DNA of 45,733 nucleotides from a virus, in the IMG/VR virus record IMGVR_UViG_3300025112_000028, positions 1 through 45,733 of that record. One strand, given 5' to 3'. Below are positions 22,745 to 29,696 of this stretch, piece by piece. Position numbers and translations under genes: made by a program. The notes under the pieces were generated by a model. The model saw only the letters and a list, made by a program, of their open reading frames with translations. It ran no database searches and had not been told where the DNA came from. Within the stretch, counting starts at the first letter, position 1, and every line of letters starts with the position of its first letter.

Positions 22745-23821
22745 ATGTCCGTTGATTTCGCTACTTTCCTGTCCGTCGCCCCTCATATCCTCGACGCTCG
22801 CCTTCCCGTGCTTCTTCGCGGTCGCCATGGCGTCGGTAAGTCCGAAGTGGTCTACCTGATCGCAGCGCAGCGCAACCTTCCCGTTGTCGAGCGGCGCGCG
22901 TCTCAGATGACCGAGGGCGATCTTCTCGGCTTGCCCGATACGGCAGACACCGCGATCAACGGTCGCAAGGCGACGACGTGGAACGCGCCCGACTGGCTTG
23001 TCACCGCATGCGAACAGCCCGTGCTCTTGTTCCTCGATGAAGTGGACCGGGCGACTATGGAGGTTCGTCAGGGTCTCTTTGAGCTTACCGATAGCCGCAA
23101 GATCAACGGGTGGCACTTGCACCCGGAAACCCTGATCGTCGCAGCCGTCAACGGTGGTGACCATGGCGCGCAGTACCAAGTCGGCGAAATGGATCCGGCT
23201 GAACTGGACCGTTGGACCGTCTTTGACGTGGATCCGACCGATGAAGATTGGCTCAAGTGGGCTAATGGCAAGGTCGATAGCGTAGTCTGGGACTTCATTA
23301 ACCAGAACCGCAATCACTTGGAACACCGCAGCGACTTCGAGCCTAACAAGGTTTATCCTTCTCGTCGTAGCTGGAAGCGGTTCAACGATACCGCTGCTCC
23401 ATCCGGCGTTTTCGAGGATAAGGGCGATCTCGATCTCCTCTTCAATCTCGCTAACGCATTCCTGGGCTTTGAGGCTGCGGTTACCCTTAAGGACTTCGTG
23501 GTAAACTACCAGTGGCAGGTTACCATTGAAGATCTTCTTGACCATGGGCAGATCGATAAGACTGCCGAGTGGGGGATCAACGATCACGCTGCTATGATCG
23601 AGAAGTTTGAGGCAGCGGAGACCTTCAAGGCAGCGCTGACCGACGTGCGCATCCAGAACCTTGCGGACTACTTCGTTTCGCTCCCTTCCGAGGTGGCCAT
23701 GAAGATGTGGACCGTTCTGGGAGACGCCGATTGTGTGGACAACGTGATCGCGCTTCACAAGGCGACTACCAGCGCCGGGGGGCGGGTGAGTGATCACCTT
23801 GTTGCCATTCTGGGCGGGTGA
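22745..23821 (+). CDS. MoxR-type AAA+ ATPase
   Basis: 358 residues; TTGGAGAT site. Walker A GRHGVGKS (26-33), Walker B LLFLDEVD with D98-E99, sensor-1 Asn in AAVN (N136) and an L-D-R-W arginine-finger motif (R156), all in the MoxR arrangement. The last 150 residues form the lid and a helical tail. MoxR ATPases usually act as chaperones with a VWA-domain partner to load metal or remodel a complex. The VWA gene at 24844 has an almost identical promoter and is separated by three small genes. Substrate unknown. Confidence 0.9.
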   Translation: MSVDFATFLSVAPHILDARLPVLLRGRHGVGKSEVVYLIAAQRNLPVVERRASQMTEGDLLGLPDTADTAINGRKATTWNAPDWLVTACEQPVLLFLDEVDRATMEVRQGLFELTDSRKINGWHLHPETLIVAAVNGGDHGAQYQVGEMDPAELDRWTVFDVDPTDEDWLKWANGKVDSVVWDFINQNRNHLEHRSDFEPNKVYPSRRSWKRFNDTAAPSGVFEDKGDLDLLFNLANAFLGFEAAVTLKDFVVNYQWQVTIEDLLDHGQIDKTAEWGINDHAAMIEKFEAAETFKAALTDVRIQNLADYFVSLPSEVAMKMWTVLGDADCVDNVIALHKATTSAGGRVSDHLVAILGG

Positions 23822-23822
23822 T

Positions 23823-24059
23823 ATGGGGGCTCCAACCTTTGTTTTAGGTGAGTTGGTCTATATGACCAACCACTTAGCCCGGGGATCGCCTGACCGTGTT
23901 TTCACTGAGAGGAGCGGCCCCGGCATGGTCATAGAGATCACTCACCAGGGAGAAAGCCCGCTTAAGCCTCGATATCGAGTAAAGTGGCTTAAGAGTGGTC
24001 TTGAGATGATTTTCCATCCCGAATATCTGATCCCGGTTAAGGATCATGACGCCGCCTAA
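23823..24059 (+). CDS. KOW-like protein
   Basis: 78 residues from the ATG one base after the MoxR stop; the longer in-frame form would begin inside moxR. F-V-L-G-E-L-V-Y-M-T-N replaces V-G-D-L-V-R, then G-M-V-I-E-I-T and Y-R-V-K-W-L-K-S-G strands. The 14-base overlap with the next gene has an unrelated sequence (ATGACGCCGCCTAA). Confidence 0.65.
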   Translation: MGAPTFVLGELVYMTNHLARGSPDRVFTERSGPGMVIEITHQGESPLKPRYRVKWLKSGLEMIFHPEYLIPVKDHDAA

Positions 24060-24267
24060 ACATACCTTTGAGATCGGGGAGCTTCTCATTCGCGTAAAGA
24101 CTGGAAGAATCGCTATTATCCTTGAAAGTCGCCCGTCCGGTCGTCAGATCTACGGGCGCAGTGCGATGCCTACGAGGCGGCTTCTCTATAAGGTTTTTGA
24201 AGATGGAAGATCTACATGGAAGCACGACATGCAGATCGCAGCGGAGTACAGGCGCGCAGTCTCTTAG
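24046..24267 (+). CDS. KOW-like protein
   Basis: 73 residues, MTPPKHTFEIGELLIRVKTG, with a K-T-G-R-I-A-I-I-L-E strand and Y-K-V-F-E-D-G. Basic overall. Last gene of the MoxR transcript; followed by 140 bases with an imperfect GGGCGC/GCGCCC hairpin but no clear terminator. Confidence 0.62.
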   Translation: MTPPKHTFEIGELLIRVKTGRIAIILESRPSGRQIYGRSAMPTRRLLYKVFEDGRSTWKHDMQIAAEYRRAVS

Positions 24268-24410
24268 GTTCGCTTCTGAGCCCCCGTTGTCAGCTACCGA
24301 TCCATCCATCCTATGGGCGCGCTGGAGGGCTTCACAGCGCCCAGGAGGGCTCTAAACAAACCTTCTACGCGCTTCGCAGCATCCCCCGCTCGACTTCGAC
24401 CCGTCATCCT

Positions 24411-24465
24411 TTGACAGTCCCTTGACAACTTTTCTCTTGACTTCTGCGCTCGTTTGTGAGATAAT
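24411..24465 (+). promoter_or_regulatory. phased triple-box promoter
   Basis: TTGACA 24411, TTGACA 24422, TTGACT 24437 (11 and 15), 17 bases to GATAAT (24460-24465). Not overlapping a stop codon. Confidence 0.84.
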
Positions 24466-24488
24466 GAATCATCTACTGGAGATAGCCC

Positions 24489-24764
24489 TTGACCTACTAC
24501 GTTAGCCAAACTCTTGTATCCGTCGTGGACGGCAAGCTGACCGCGACCGAGACGATCCTTACTAAGCCTGATAAGCTCGCGCCTACGACGGAAACGTTCC
24601 GGCGCATGGAGCGCTGCGGTATCCCCCACATCGCTGTTTGCAAGCACGCGCCAAAGCGCTACAAGAAGCTGATGTCTGGCCAGAACAAGCGACGTAAGGA
24701 TCGCATGCTGACCAAGGCGGAAGTAGCTGAAATTATTGAAGAACTGAATCGGGACGCCTCTTGA
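24489..24764 (+). CDS. small basic protein
   Basis: 91 residues from TTG; CTGGAGA sits seven bases upstream, which decides this start. A beta hairpin (V-S-Q-T-L-V-S-V-V-D-G-K-L-T-A-T) precedes a Lys/Arg-rich helix (KHAPKRYKKLMSGQNKRRK) and an acidic helix. It lies between the MoxR and VWA genes. Function unknown. Confidence 0.6.
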   Translation: MTYYVSQTLVSVVDGKLTATETILTKPDKLAPTTETFRRMERCGIPHIAVCKHAPKRYKKLMSGQNKRRKDRMLTKAEVAEIIEELNRDAS

Positions 24765-24815
24765 CACCCTCTTGACAAGAATCCTCTTGACCTTCTCCCG
24801 TTCTGCCTGTATACT
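24761..24815 (+). promoter_or_regulatory. phased triple-box promoter, TATACT subtype
   Basis: TTGACA 24761, TTGACA 24772, TTGACC 24787 (11 and 15), 17 bases to TATACT (24810-24815). Drives the VWA/metallopeptidase-like gene. First box holds the upstream stop. Confidence 0.83.
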
Positions 24816-24843
24816 TATAGAGTAAGCTAAGGAATTCGCCCAC

Positions 24844-26148
24844 ATGTCTACCCCTCCTTTCGATCTCAACATGCACACCGCTCGCCTCCTCATGAGTGAG
24901 CCGTTTTTCGCGTCGTTGTCGCGACGGATCGACAAGACCCCGACGACCGCAATCGAAACCGCCGGTGTGCGCGTGAACCCCGACCGTCAGCAGTTCGAGT
25001 TGCTGTATAACCCGGAGTTCATGTCACAGTTGAAGGACGATCATAAGCTGGGCGTCCTGATGCACGAATTCTATCATATCATTCTGGAGCACGTCACCGG
25101 ACGCAAGCCCAGCGAAGGCATCCGACGCATCGACAACATCGCGATGGATCTCGCGATCAACGGGCTTCCAGAAATGGCGGGCAAGCTGCCGAATGATGCG
25201 GAGCCGGGTCCGGTGATGCCTTCGGGCGAGCCCATGAAGGGCTGTATCCCCGGAGAGGGTCCGTTTTCAGACCTTCCCGCCAACAAGACCTATGAATGGT
25301 ATCTTGAAGCGCTCAAGAAGAAGCAACAGGAGCACGGCGAAGGCGAACCCGGCGAAGGCGAGCCCGGCGAAGGTCAGCCCGGCGAAGGTCAGCCCGGCGA
25401 AGGTCAGCCCGGCGAAGGTCAGCCCGGCGAAGGTCAGCCCGGGGATGCTTTCGGCGGCATGGATTCGTTCGATGATCACGACGCTTTCGGCGAGACCGAG
25501 GGCACTGCTGGCGAGATTGCTAAGGAGCGGTTGAAGGACGCAATCAAAAAGGCCGCAGAAGATGCCGAGAAGTCGCGCAACTGGGGATCCGTCTCTTCCG
25601 GCATGCGAAAGGATATTTTGGAGCGGATCGTTACTCGCGTGGACTGGAAGAAGGTGCTTCGGTACTTTGTTAAGACTTCACAGCGATCAGACAAGCGCAG
25701 CACACCGCGCCGGCTTAACAAGCGCTACCCGCGCATCCATCCGGGCAAGCGCGTGCGCCGGCATGCCAAGATCGCTATTAGCATCGATCAAAGTGGATCC
25801 GTGGACGATCAAATGCTTGCTACGTTCTTCTCCGAGTTGAACGAACTGGCTGATATTGCCGAGTTCACGGTGATCCCCTTTGACTCTGCAGTCGGAGAAG
25901 ATAAGATTTATGTTTGGAAAAAAGGCCAAACCCGCAAGTGGGAACGTGTTATGTGTGGTGGAACCTGCTTTAACGCTCCAACGCGCTACGTCAACGCGCA
26001 TAGTTTCGACGGTCACATTATCCTGACCGATCTCTGTGCCCCTAAGCCAATCGCAAGCGCATGTCAGCGCATGTGGATGACGACTAAGATCTACGCAGAT
26101 CGCCCCTACTTTCAAACCAACGAGCGAGTAATCGCTATCGACGTGTGA
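24844..26148 (+). CDS. HExxH plus VWA-domain protein (DUF2201-like), MoxR partner
   Basis: 434 residues; AAGGAA site. The N-terminal 140 residues carry HEFYH (74-78) in the context L-x-H-E-x-x-H-x-x-L-x-H, a zinc-metallopeptidase signature. Residues 165-199 are seven GEGEP/GEGQP repeats acting as a linker. The C-terminal domain is VWA-like with the MIDAS start D315-Q-S317-G-S319 and ends ERVIAIDV. This is the layout of bacterial DUF2201 proteins, which pair with MoxR ATPases; the pairing here is with 22745. Real proteolysis is unproven. High GC and C-rich third positions differ strongly from the head genes. Confidence 0.88.
   Translation: MSTPPFDLNMHTARLLMSEPFFASLSRRIDKTPTTAIETAGVRVNPDRQQFELLYNPEFMSQLKDDHKLGVLMHEFYHIILEHVTGRKPSEGIRRIDNIAMDLAINGLPEMAGKLPNDAEPGPVMPSGEPMKGCIPGEGPFSDLPANKTYEWYLEALKKKQQEHGEGEPGEGEPGEGQPGEGQPGEGQPGEGQPGEGQPGDAFGGMDSFDDHDAFGETEGTAGEIAKERLKDAIKKAAEDAEKSRNWGSVSSGMRKDILERIVTRVDWKKVLRYFVKTSQRSDKRSTPRRLNKRYPRIHPGKRVRRHAKIAISIDQSGSVDDQMLATFFSELNELADIAEFTVIPFDSAVGEDKIYVWKKGQTRKWERVMCGGTCFNAPTRYVNAHSFDGHIILTDLCAPKPIASACQRMWMTTKIYADRPYFQTNERVIAIDV
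25336..25440 (+). repeat. seven 15-bp tandem repeats inside the VWA gene
   Basis: Two units encoding GEGEP, then five identical units GGCGAAGGTCAGCCC encoding GEGQP. The perfect copies suggest recent slippage; length probably varies among relatives. Forms the flexible linker between the peptidase-like and VWA domains. Confidence 0.97.
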
Positions 26149-26450
26149 GCAAAACAAAGATGAAACGAACAACTAACGCCGGCGTAGTCGCTGCCTGGAA
26201 GCGCGGTGTCGAAGCAAAGAACAGTCGCAACACTCTGCATACAGACGGTACGCGCTTGTATTCTTACTTGCTGCACATTGGCATGCGGTCAGCGTCCGGT
26301 GACACAGTTTTGGCAGATTATACGGCATCGGGATCCTACCGATCTCAGACTACAAGCTGTCATATCGGGATTGCCCGGCGTTCCGGCGTTGACCTGATGA
26401 TGCACCCCAAAGTTTGGCAGCTTTCACTTCTGCGCCGCGACTACAAGTAA
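26145..26450 (+). CDS. SYRTQTTSCH-type conserved phage protein
   Basis: 101 residues from GTG overlapping the VWA stop (GTGA). N-T-L-H-T-D-G-T-R-L-Y-S-Y and S-G-S-Y-R-S-Q-T-T-S-C-H-I-G match a short domain seen in many phage proteins with an L-x-S-Y...T-T-S-x-H pattern. Function unknown. Downstream part of the VWA transcript. Confidence 0.62.
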   Translation: MSKTKMKRTTNAGVVAAWKRGVEAKNSRNTLHTDGTRLYSYLLHIGMRSASGDTVLADYTASGSYRSQTTSCHIGIARRSGVDLMMHPKVWQLSLLRRDYK

Positions 26451-26451
26451 C

Positions 26452-26670
26452 ATGGGCGAATTAGTAAACTTTGCCGAGTATCGAGCCGCATGCAAGGCTG
26501 AGAAAGATCAAAAGGTTGAAGACGAGATTGAAGCCTTGCGTAATATCCTCTCGGAAATTATCGCTGGGCTTCCGCCTGAGCCGGCTATGACTTCTTACGT
26601 TCCGCCTGAGTCGCATGCCGCGCCGAGTTTCATGCTTCCACAAACAAACCTTGATGGGTACGAAACATAA
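26452..26670 (+). CDS. small acidic helical protein
   Basis: 72 residues, MGELVNFAEYRAACKAEKDQ, helical to about 40, then Pro-rich. It starts one base after the previous stop. Its last 17 bases overlap the next gene. Function unknown. Confidence 0.5.
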   Translation: MGELVNFAEYRAACKAEKDQKVEDEIEALRNILSEIIAGLPPEPAMTSYVPPESHAAPSFMLPQTNLDGYET

Positions 26671-26878
26671 ACATTCCGCGCCTGAGTTTCAGGTTGGGGA
26701 TCTCGTACGGATCCGCCCGGGGACTTCCGATCCGAAATTGCCCGCCGGTCGCACCGGGATCATTGTCGTGGTAGTGCGCGACCTGTACGGCACGCCGATG
26801 CCCTCGAATGTCTACGATGTTCAATTTGGTACTTCCATCCTACGTTTTCATCCGATGTGGCTTGAGAAAATCTCTTGA
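26654..26878 (+). CDS. KOW-like protein
   Basis: 74 residues from the ATG at 26654; earlier in-frame ATG lies deeper in the upstream gene. F-Q-V-G-D-L-V-R-I-R-P-G, then A-G-R-T-G-I-I-V-V-V and V-Y-D-V-Q-F-G-T, ending W-L-E-K-I-S. A good match to the KOW pattern V-G-D-x-V...G-x-x-G-x-I. TGA inside the promoter at 26875. Confidence 0.75.
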   Translation: MGTKHKHSAPEFQVGDLVRIRPGTSDPKLPAGRTGIIVVVVRDLYGTPMPSNVYDVQFGTSILRFHPMWLEKIS

Positions 26879-26929
26879 CAACCTCTTGACAACTTCGTGG
26901 TTGACTTCTGCGTCCTCCCGTGGGATAAT
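26875..26929 (+). promoter_or_regulatory. phased triple-box promoter
   Basis: TTGACA 26875, TTGACA 26886, TTGACT 26901 (11 and 15), 17 bases to GATAAT (26924-26929). Last member of the family; transcribes toward the third KOW array. Confidence 0.85.
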
Positions 26930-26974
26930 GTACTCAGAGTCAGAACTTCCCCCTCAACTCCCAGGACTTCATTC

Positions 26975-27256
26975 ATGACTATCGGAACCCTCTTGACTAC
27001 TCCCGGCACCTCTGCCGTCGCATGGACTGACGGCAAGCGTCAGATTCGCGCCGCGCTCAAGAAGGCGGGCATTAAGGCTACCGGCACTTTCCGCATGCGC
27101 CGCGAGAACCGGGGCGAGTACGTTCTCGCCGTCGAGGGTGGCTCTGTCCGCGCTCGACGCTCCCCGGGTGCCGAGATCACGGTCCACAAGGTCCGGATGA
27201 TTAGCGTCGAGCATCTTTCTGCTGCGCAGATCGCTGAAATTCTGGCTCTGGGATAG
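26975..27256 (+). CDS. small basic alpha/beta protein
   Basis: 93 residues from the ATG at 26975; an upstream in-frame start overlaps the promoter. D-G-K-R-Q-I-R-A-A-L-K-K-A-G-I-K-A-T-G-T-F-R-M-R-R reads as a helix then a basic strand, possibly nucleic-acid binding. The end I-A-E-I-L-A-L is helical. Function unknown. Confidence 0.55.
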   Translation: MTIGTLLTTPGTSAVAWTDGKRQIRAALKKAGIKATGTFRMRRENRGEYVLAVEGGSVRARRSPGAEITVHKVRMISVEHLSAAQIAEILALG

Positions 27257-27258
27257 AC

Positions 27259-27456
27259 ATGATTAAACTGGAACTTACTTTGAACGAGTATGAAGCACTT
27301 CAGGAAGCCCTTGAGCTTGCCGCTGAAGTGCTGGGTACTGCTGGCGAGGGCAAGACCAGCGCAAAGCCCGGCTCTGAGCGCGCCATGTCCATCGAGCTTA
27401 GGCGTCAAGTGCTGCTGCTGGCCAACGACATCGAATATCAGCGGGAGCAACAGTGA
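27259..27456 (+). CDS. helical small protein
   Basis: 65 residues, MIKLELTLNEYEALQEALEL, two helices. Similar opening to the 20885 protein (L-T-x-x-E...L-x-E-A-L). GTGA overlap with the next gene. Confidence 0.55.
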   Translation: MIKLELTLNEYEALQEALELAAEVLGTAGEGKTSAKPGSERAMSIELRRQVLLLANDIEYQREQQ

Positions 27457-27653
27457 TCGATCCGATTCCCCTTTCTCCGACTGTCGAGCGTGGGCCGCTG
27501 GAGCGCTCCGAGCATGCGCTGGGGGCTATCGTCCTTCAGATGGGACTCTACGCCGAAATGGTGCGGGCTGAGACCGAGGGGCAACTGACGCCCGAAATTC
27601 GCGCCCAGTTCGCTGCTGTCTTCGCTGCTACCGCGCATGCGGGCGAAGCGTGA
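27453..27653 (+). CDS. helical small protein
   Basis: 66 residues from GTG in GTGA. E-H-A-L-G-A-I-V-L-Q-M-G-L-Y-A-E-M-V-R-A-E-T-E-G is a long helix. Coupled on both sides by four-base overlaps. Function unknown. Confidence 0.5.
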   Translation: MIDPIPLSPTVERGPLERSEHALGAIVLQMGLYAEMVRAETEGQLTPEIRAQFAAVFAATAHAGEA

Positions 27654-27796
27654 GAGTTGGGGATCTGGTTTGGGTATTAGTCGGACCCCTCAAGGGCACG
27701 ACTGGTATCATTGTTCAGACTCATGAACTCTCAAGCTGCATTCAACTCCATAACGGGCACTGGCTTGTTCGTCAGGATGTAATGGTGTTCAAATGA
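27650..27796 (+). CDS. canonical KOW-domain micro-protein
   Basis: 48 residues from GTG overlapping the previous stop. MRVGDLVWVLVGPLKGTTGI followed by I-V-Q matches the KOW motif of NusG and ribosomal protein L24 (G-D-x-V-x-V-x-x-G-x-x-K-G-x-x-G-x-V) almost position by position. It therefore gives the fold assignment for the divergent array members: a small SH3-like barrel that usually contacts RNA or protein. Ends D-V-M-V-F-K with an ATGA overlap into the next gene. Confidence 0.82.
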   Translation: MRVGDLVWVLVGPLKGTTGIIVQTHELSSCIQLHNGHWLVRQDVMVFK

Positions 27797-28020
27797 AAAC
27801 TGGCGATCTCGTAAAATTCCGGTGGTACCATGCCTACCCGCCCGCTGCGGCTCCGCATAGCTACGATCCCAGGTATCAGACTGGCATCATTCTCAAAAAG
27901 TACCCTCCTTCTATGCGAATTGCTGTCCGAGGCGATGCCTGGGACGTGTTGGTGAGTTGCACCGGACTTATTCACCAGTTTCGCAGCAGCGATCTGGAGG
28001 TGATCAATGACAGTCGGTGA
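27793..28020 (+). CDS. KOW-array protein 3.1
   Basis: 75 residues, MKTGDLVKFRWYHAYPPAAA; Pro/Ala/His-rich loop, then T-G-I-I-L-K-K-Y, D-V-L-V-S-C-T-G and LEVINDSR. Asp replaces Glu in the terminal motif because the next gene starts MTV rather than MKV. Confidence 0.8.
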   Translation: MKTGDLVKFRWYHAYPPAAAPHSYDPRYQTGIILKKYPPSMRIAVRGDAWDVLVSCTGLIHQFRSSDLEVINDSR

Positions 28021-28207
28021 CTTGGTAAAACCATCGCACCCTTTCGCTCGGTGGCCTGCGGCATGGACGGTTGGATTGATTGTTAATCGAGCATCGCCTC
28101 TTCTGCCTCCTCGCCCTGCGACCGATATTTTTTGGTGTGTGCTTATTCACGGTGACAGGGTAGTGGTGAACGAAAAATATTTAGAGGTGATCAATGACAG
28201 TCGGTGA
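28007..28207 (+). CDS. KOW-array protein 3.2
   Basis: 66 residues, MTVGDLVKPSHPFARWPAAW; strands T-V-G-L-I-V-N-R and F-W-C-V-L-I-H-G-D, end LEVINDSR. 14-base overlaps on both sides (ATGACAGTCGGTGA). Residue 2 Thr is tied to the Asp of the preceding NDSR. Confidence 0.8.
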   Translation: MTVGDLVKPSHPFARWPAAWTVGLIVNRASPLLPPRPATDIFWCVLIHGDRVVVNEKYLEVINDSR

Positions 28208-28370
28208 TATCATCAGAGATTTTGAATTCCCTCAGGACCATGGTATCATTGTGGCCATTGACGCCGGAAAGGGCGCGAAAGTCTTTTGTATTAATAACGG
28301 AAACATTGGGTGGTTGCCCATGTCCTACATCCAGAAGTGCGAGGTGATTAGTGCGGTGTCGAGCAGGTAA
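28194..28370 (+). CDS. KOW-array protein 3.3
   Basis: 58 residues, MTVGDIIRDFEFPQDHGIIV; then V-F-C-I-N-N-G and EVISAVSSR. The end looks like the standard junction with an insertion (AVS), which removed the overlap: the next gene starts four bases later. Confidence 0.75.
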   Translation: MTVGDIIRDFEFPQDHGIIVAIDAGKGAKVFCINNGNIGWLPMSYIQKCEVISAVSSR

Positions 28371-28374
28371 CGTT

Positions 28375-28572
28375 ATGAAAGTCAGTGATCTGGTGAGATA
28401 TACCTCTTGTGGTGATGCTCTCGGATTAGGCACCGTGCTTGAACTGGGCTCTTCGGAACATCCAGCAACAGGCTATCGGCGCGCACTGGTGTTTTGGTGC
28501 GGAGAAACGCGAGGTATGCCTATTCGCTGGATCAACTCTGAATACCTGGAGGTTATCAGTGAAAGTCGGTGA
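28375..28572 (+). CDS. KOW-array protein 3.4
   Basis: 65 residues from the ATG at 28375, MKVSDLVRYTSCGDALGLGT; Ser replaces the Gly of GDLV. A-L-V-F-W-C-G-E strand, LEVISESR end. Overlaps the next gene at 28559-28572. Confidence 0.78.
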   Translation: MKVSDLVRYTSCGDALGLGTVLELGSSEHPATGYRRALVFWCGETRGMPIRWINSEYLEVISESR

Positions 28573-28702
28573 CTTGGTAAGAGATCGTTATGGTGATGGT
28601 ATCGTGGGACTTGTCATAGCCCTGCGTGAACTTGAGGTGTTTGTTTTGCACGGCGCGATACAGAAGTGGTATCGCCGGGACGCTTTCGGAGTGTTCGCAT
28701 GA
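28559..28702 (+). CDS. KOW-array protein 3.5, minimal
   Basis: 47 residues from GTG, the shortest member: MKVGDLVRDRYGDGIVGLVI, then L-E-V-F-V-L-H-G-A and G-V-F-A. It shows the minimal barrel of about five strands. ATGA overlap with a membrane peptide gene. Confidence 0.78.
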   Translation: MKVGDLVRDRYGDGIVGLVIALRELEVFVLHGAIQKWYRRDAFGVFA

Positions 28703-28788
28703 ACAGAGTAGCCGCTGATTTAAGAGGCTGGTTAGGGTGGAAACTCATGTGCTTCGGGATGTACCTCATGCAATATGGAAGAGTCTGA
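28699..28788 (+). CDS. 29-residue membrane-associated peptide
   Basis: MNRVAADLRGWLGWKLMCFG and on, an amphipathic then hydrophobic helix. It is inserted between two KOW-array genes, overlapping both by four and one bases, which argues it is translated. Confidence 0.45.
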   Translation: MNRVAADLRGWLGWKLMCFGMYLMQYGRV

Positions 28789-28985
28789 TGAAAGCCGGTG
28801 ATTTGGTTAGACTTTGTATGGTTTGCTATCCACAGTATGATGGAAAGATGGGTCTTATCATCGGCTCTCATGTTTGCCAACCTTCCTCGACGCCTAAACG
28901 TTGGTGGAAGGTGATGATCAACGGTAAGCTACACCCATATGCAATTTCGACAAGCGACATGGTGCTAATCAATGCAACCCGGTGA
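28788..28985 (+). CDS. KOW-array protein 3.6
   Basis: 65 residues, MKAGDLVRLCMVCYPQYDGK, then M-G-L-I-I-G-S-H, K-V-M-I-N-G-K and LINATR. The terminal NATR replaces NESR because the next start is MQPGD (ATGCAACCCGGTGA). Confidence 0.78.
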   Translation: MKAGDLVRLCMVCYPQYDGKMGLIIGSHVCQPSSTPKRWWKVMINGKLHPYAISTSDMVLINATR

Positions 28986-29193
28986 TATGGTTCTATATTC
29001 ATTTTGTGAAAGTTATGATACGCCTTCTGGACCCCCAGCGCGTGTTGTCCGGCGTCGGGGGAGCAACAAAAGGCAACTGATTGGGCTGGTCGTACGAGGC
29101 GGAAAACATAACGCTTGGGTGCTCTTGAATGGGGCCCGCGAACCAAGTTGGATCGACGCCGAGTGTTTGGAGGTTATCAGTGAAAGTAGGTGA
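28972..29193 (+). CDS. KOW-array protein 3.7
   Basis: 73 residues, MQPGDMVLYSFCESYDTPSG, with a basic loop R-V-V-R-R-R-G-S-N-K-R, then L-I-G-L-V-V-R-G-G and A-W-V-L-L-N-G. Ends LEVISESR. 14-base overlaps at both ends. Confidence 0.8.
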   Translation: MQPGDMVLYSFCESYDTPSGPPARVVRRRGSNKRQLIGLVVRGGKHNAWVLLNGAREPSWIDAECLEVISESR

Positions 29194-29395
29194 TCTGGTT
29201 CGATGCACATGGCAACCACAGACATCTGGGTACAGTCTGGGAGCCGGATTTATTCCAATGAAGCACGCGATCAAAGATCAGCTTGGCATCGTTGTGAGAC
29301 AATACCAGCATTACCATGTAATTTTCTTTCCACAGTTCGGATATGAACATGATCTTTCGGCGCGAGCAATTGAGGTTATCAGTGAAAGTAGGTGA
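29180..29395 (+). CDS. KOW-array protein 3.8
   Basis: 71 residues from GTG; MKVGDLVRCTWQPQTSGYSL, long loop, then L-G-I-V-V-R-Q-Y and H-V-I-F-F-P-Q-F-G, end IEVISESR. The overlap has AGG for CGG at codon 4 (GTGAAAGTAGGTGA). Confidence 0.8.
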   Translation: MKVGDLVRCTWQPQTSGYSLGAGFIPMKHAIKDQLGIVVRQYQHYHVIFFPQFGYEHDLSARAIEVISESR

Positions 29396-29585
29396 TCTGG
29401 TGAAGGTAAGAGACGACATGTCACTCGATCCCGTGCTGGGCATTATTCTGGGAATAGCGCCCGTCGATATGCTTAACCCCGAGCTTGGTATTCGTTACGT
29501 GGTAAGATGGTCAGCATTTGGTAGTGTGACTTCATATACACAAAGAGTATGGCACCGTGATATCGAAGTGGTAAGTGCGGGGTAA
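29382..29585 (+). CDS. KOW-array protein 3.9
   Basis: 67 residues from GTG; MKVGDLVKVRDDMSLDPVLG, I-I-L-G-I-A-P-V, Y-V-V-R-W-S-A, end IEVVSAG. No overlap with the next gene, and no ESR end. Confidence 0.8.
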   Translation: MKVGDLVKVRDDMSLDPVLGIILGIAPVDMLNPELGIRYVVRWSAFGSVTSYTQRVWHRDIEVVSAG

Positions 29586-29587
29586 AC

Positions 29588-29689
29588 ATGTGGAGAGATA
29601 GATTAGTTACAGCAGTAGTAGCCATCATTATATGGGAGTTTCGGTTTGAAGTTCTCGCCTTTGTAGCTGCATTCCTGAAGCAAACTTAA
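29588..29689 (+). CDS. 33-residue membrane peptide
   Basis: MWRDRLVTAVVAIIIWEFRF and on; one hydrophobic helix with basic N-terminus. It interrupts the KOW array between two members, as the 28699 peptide does. Starts two bases after the preceding stop. Confidence 0.4.
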   Translation: MWRDRLVTAVVAIIIWEFRFEVLAFVAAFLKQT

Positions 29690-29696
29690 GTGTGTT

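Noticed and set aside
22697-23797. A 366-codon open frame on the - strand opposite the MoxR gene
   Set aside because: It mirrors a GC-rich coding gene with clear AAA+ motifs, has no ribosome site or promoter, and no recognisable protein features.
24313-24345. Imperfect hairpin GGGCGC/GCGCCC as a terminator
   Set aside because: The stem has a bulge and no T-run follows.
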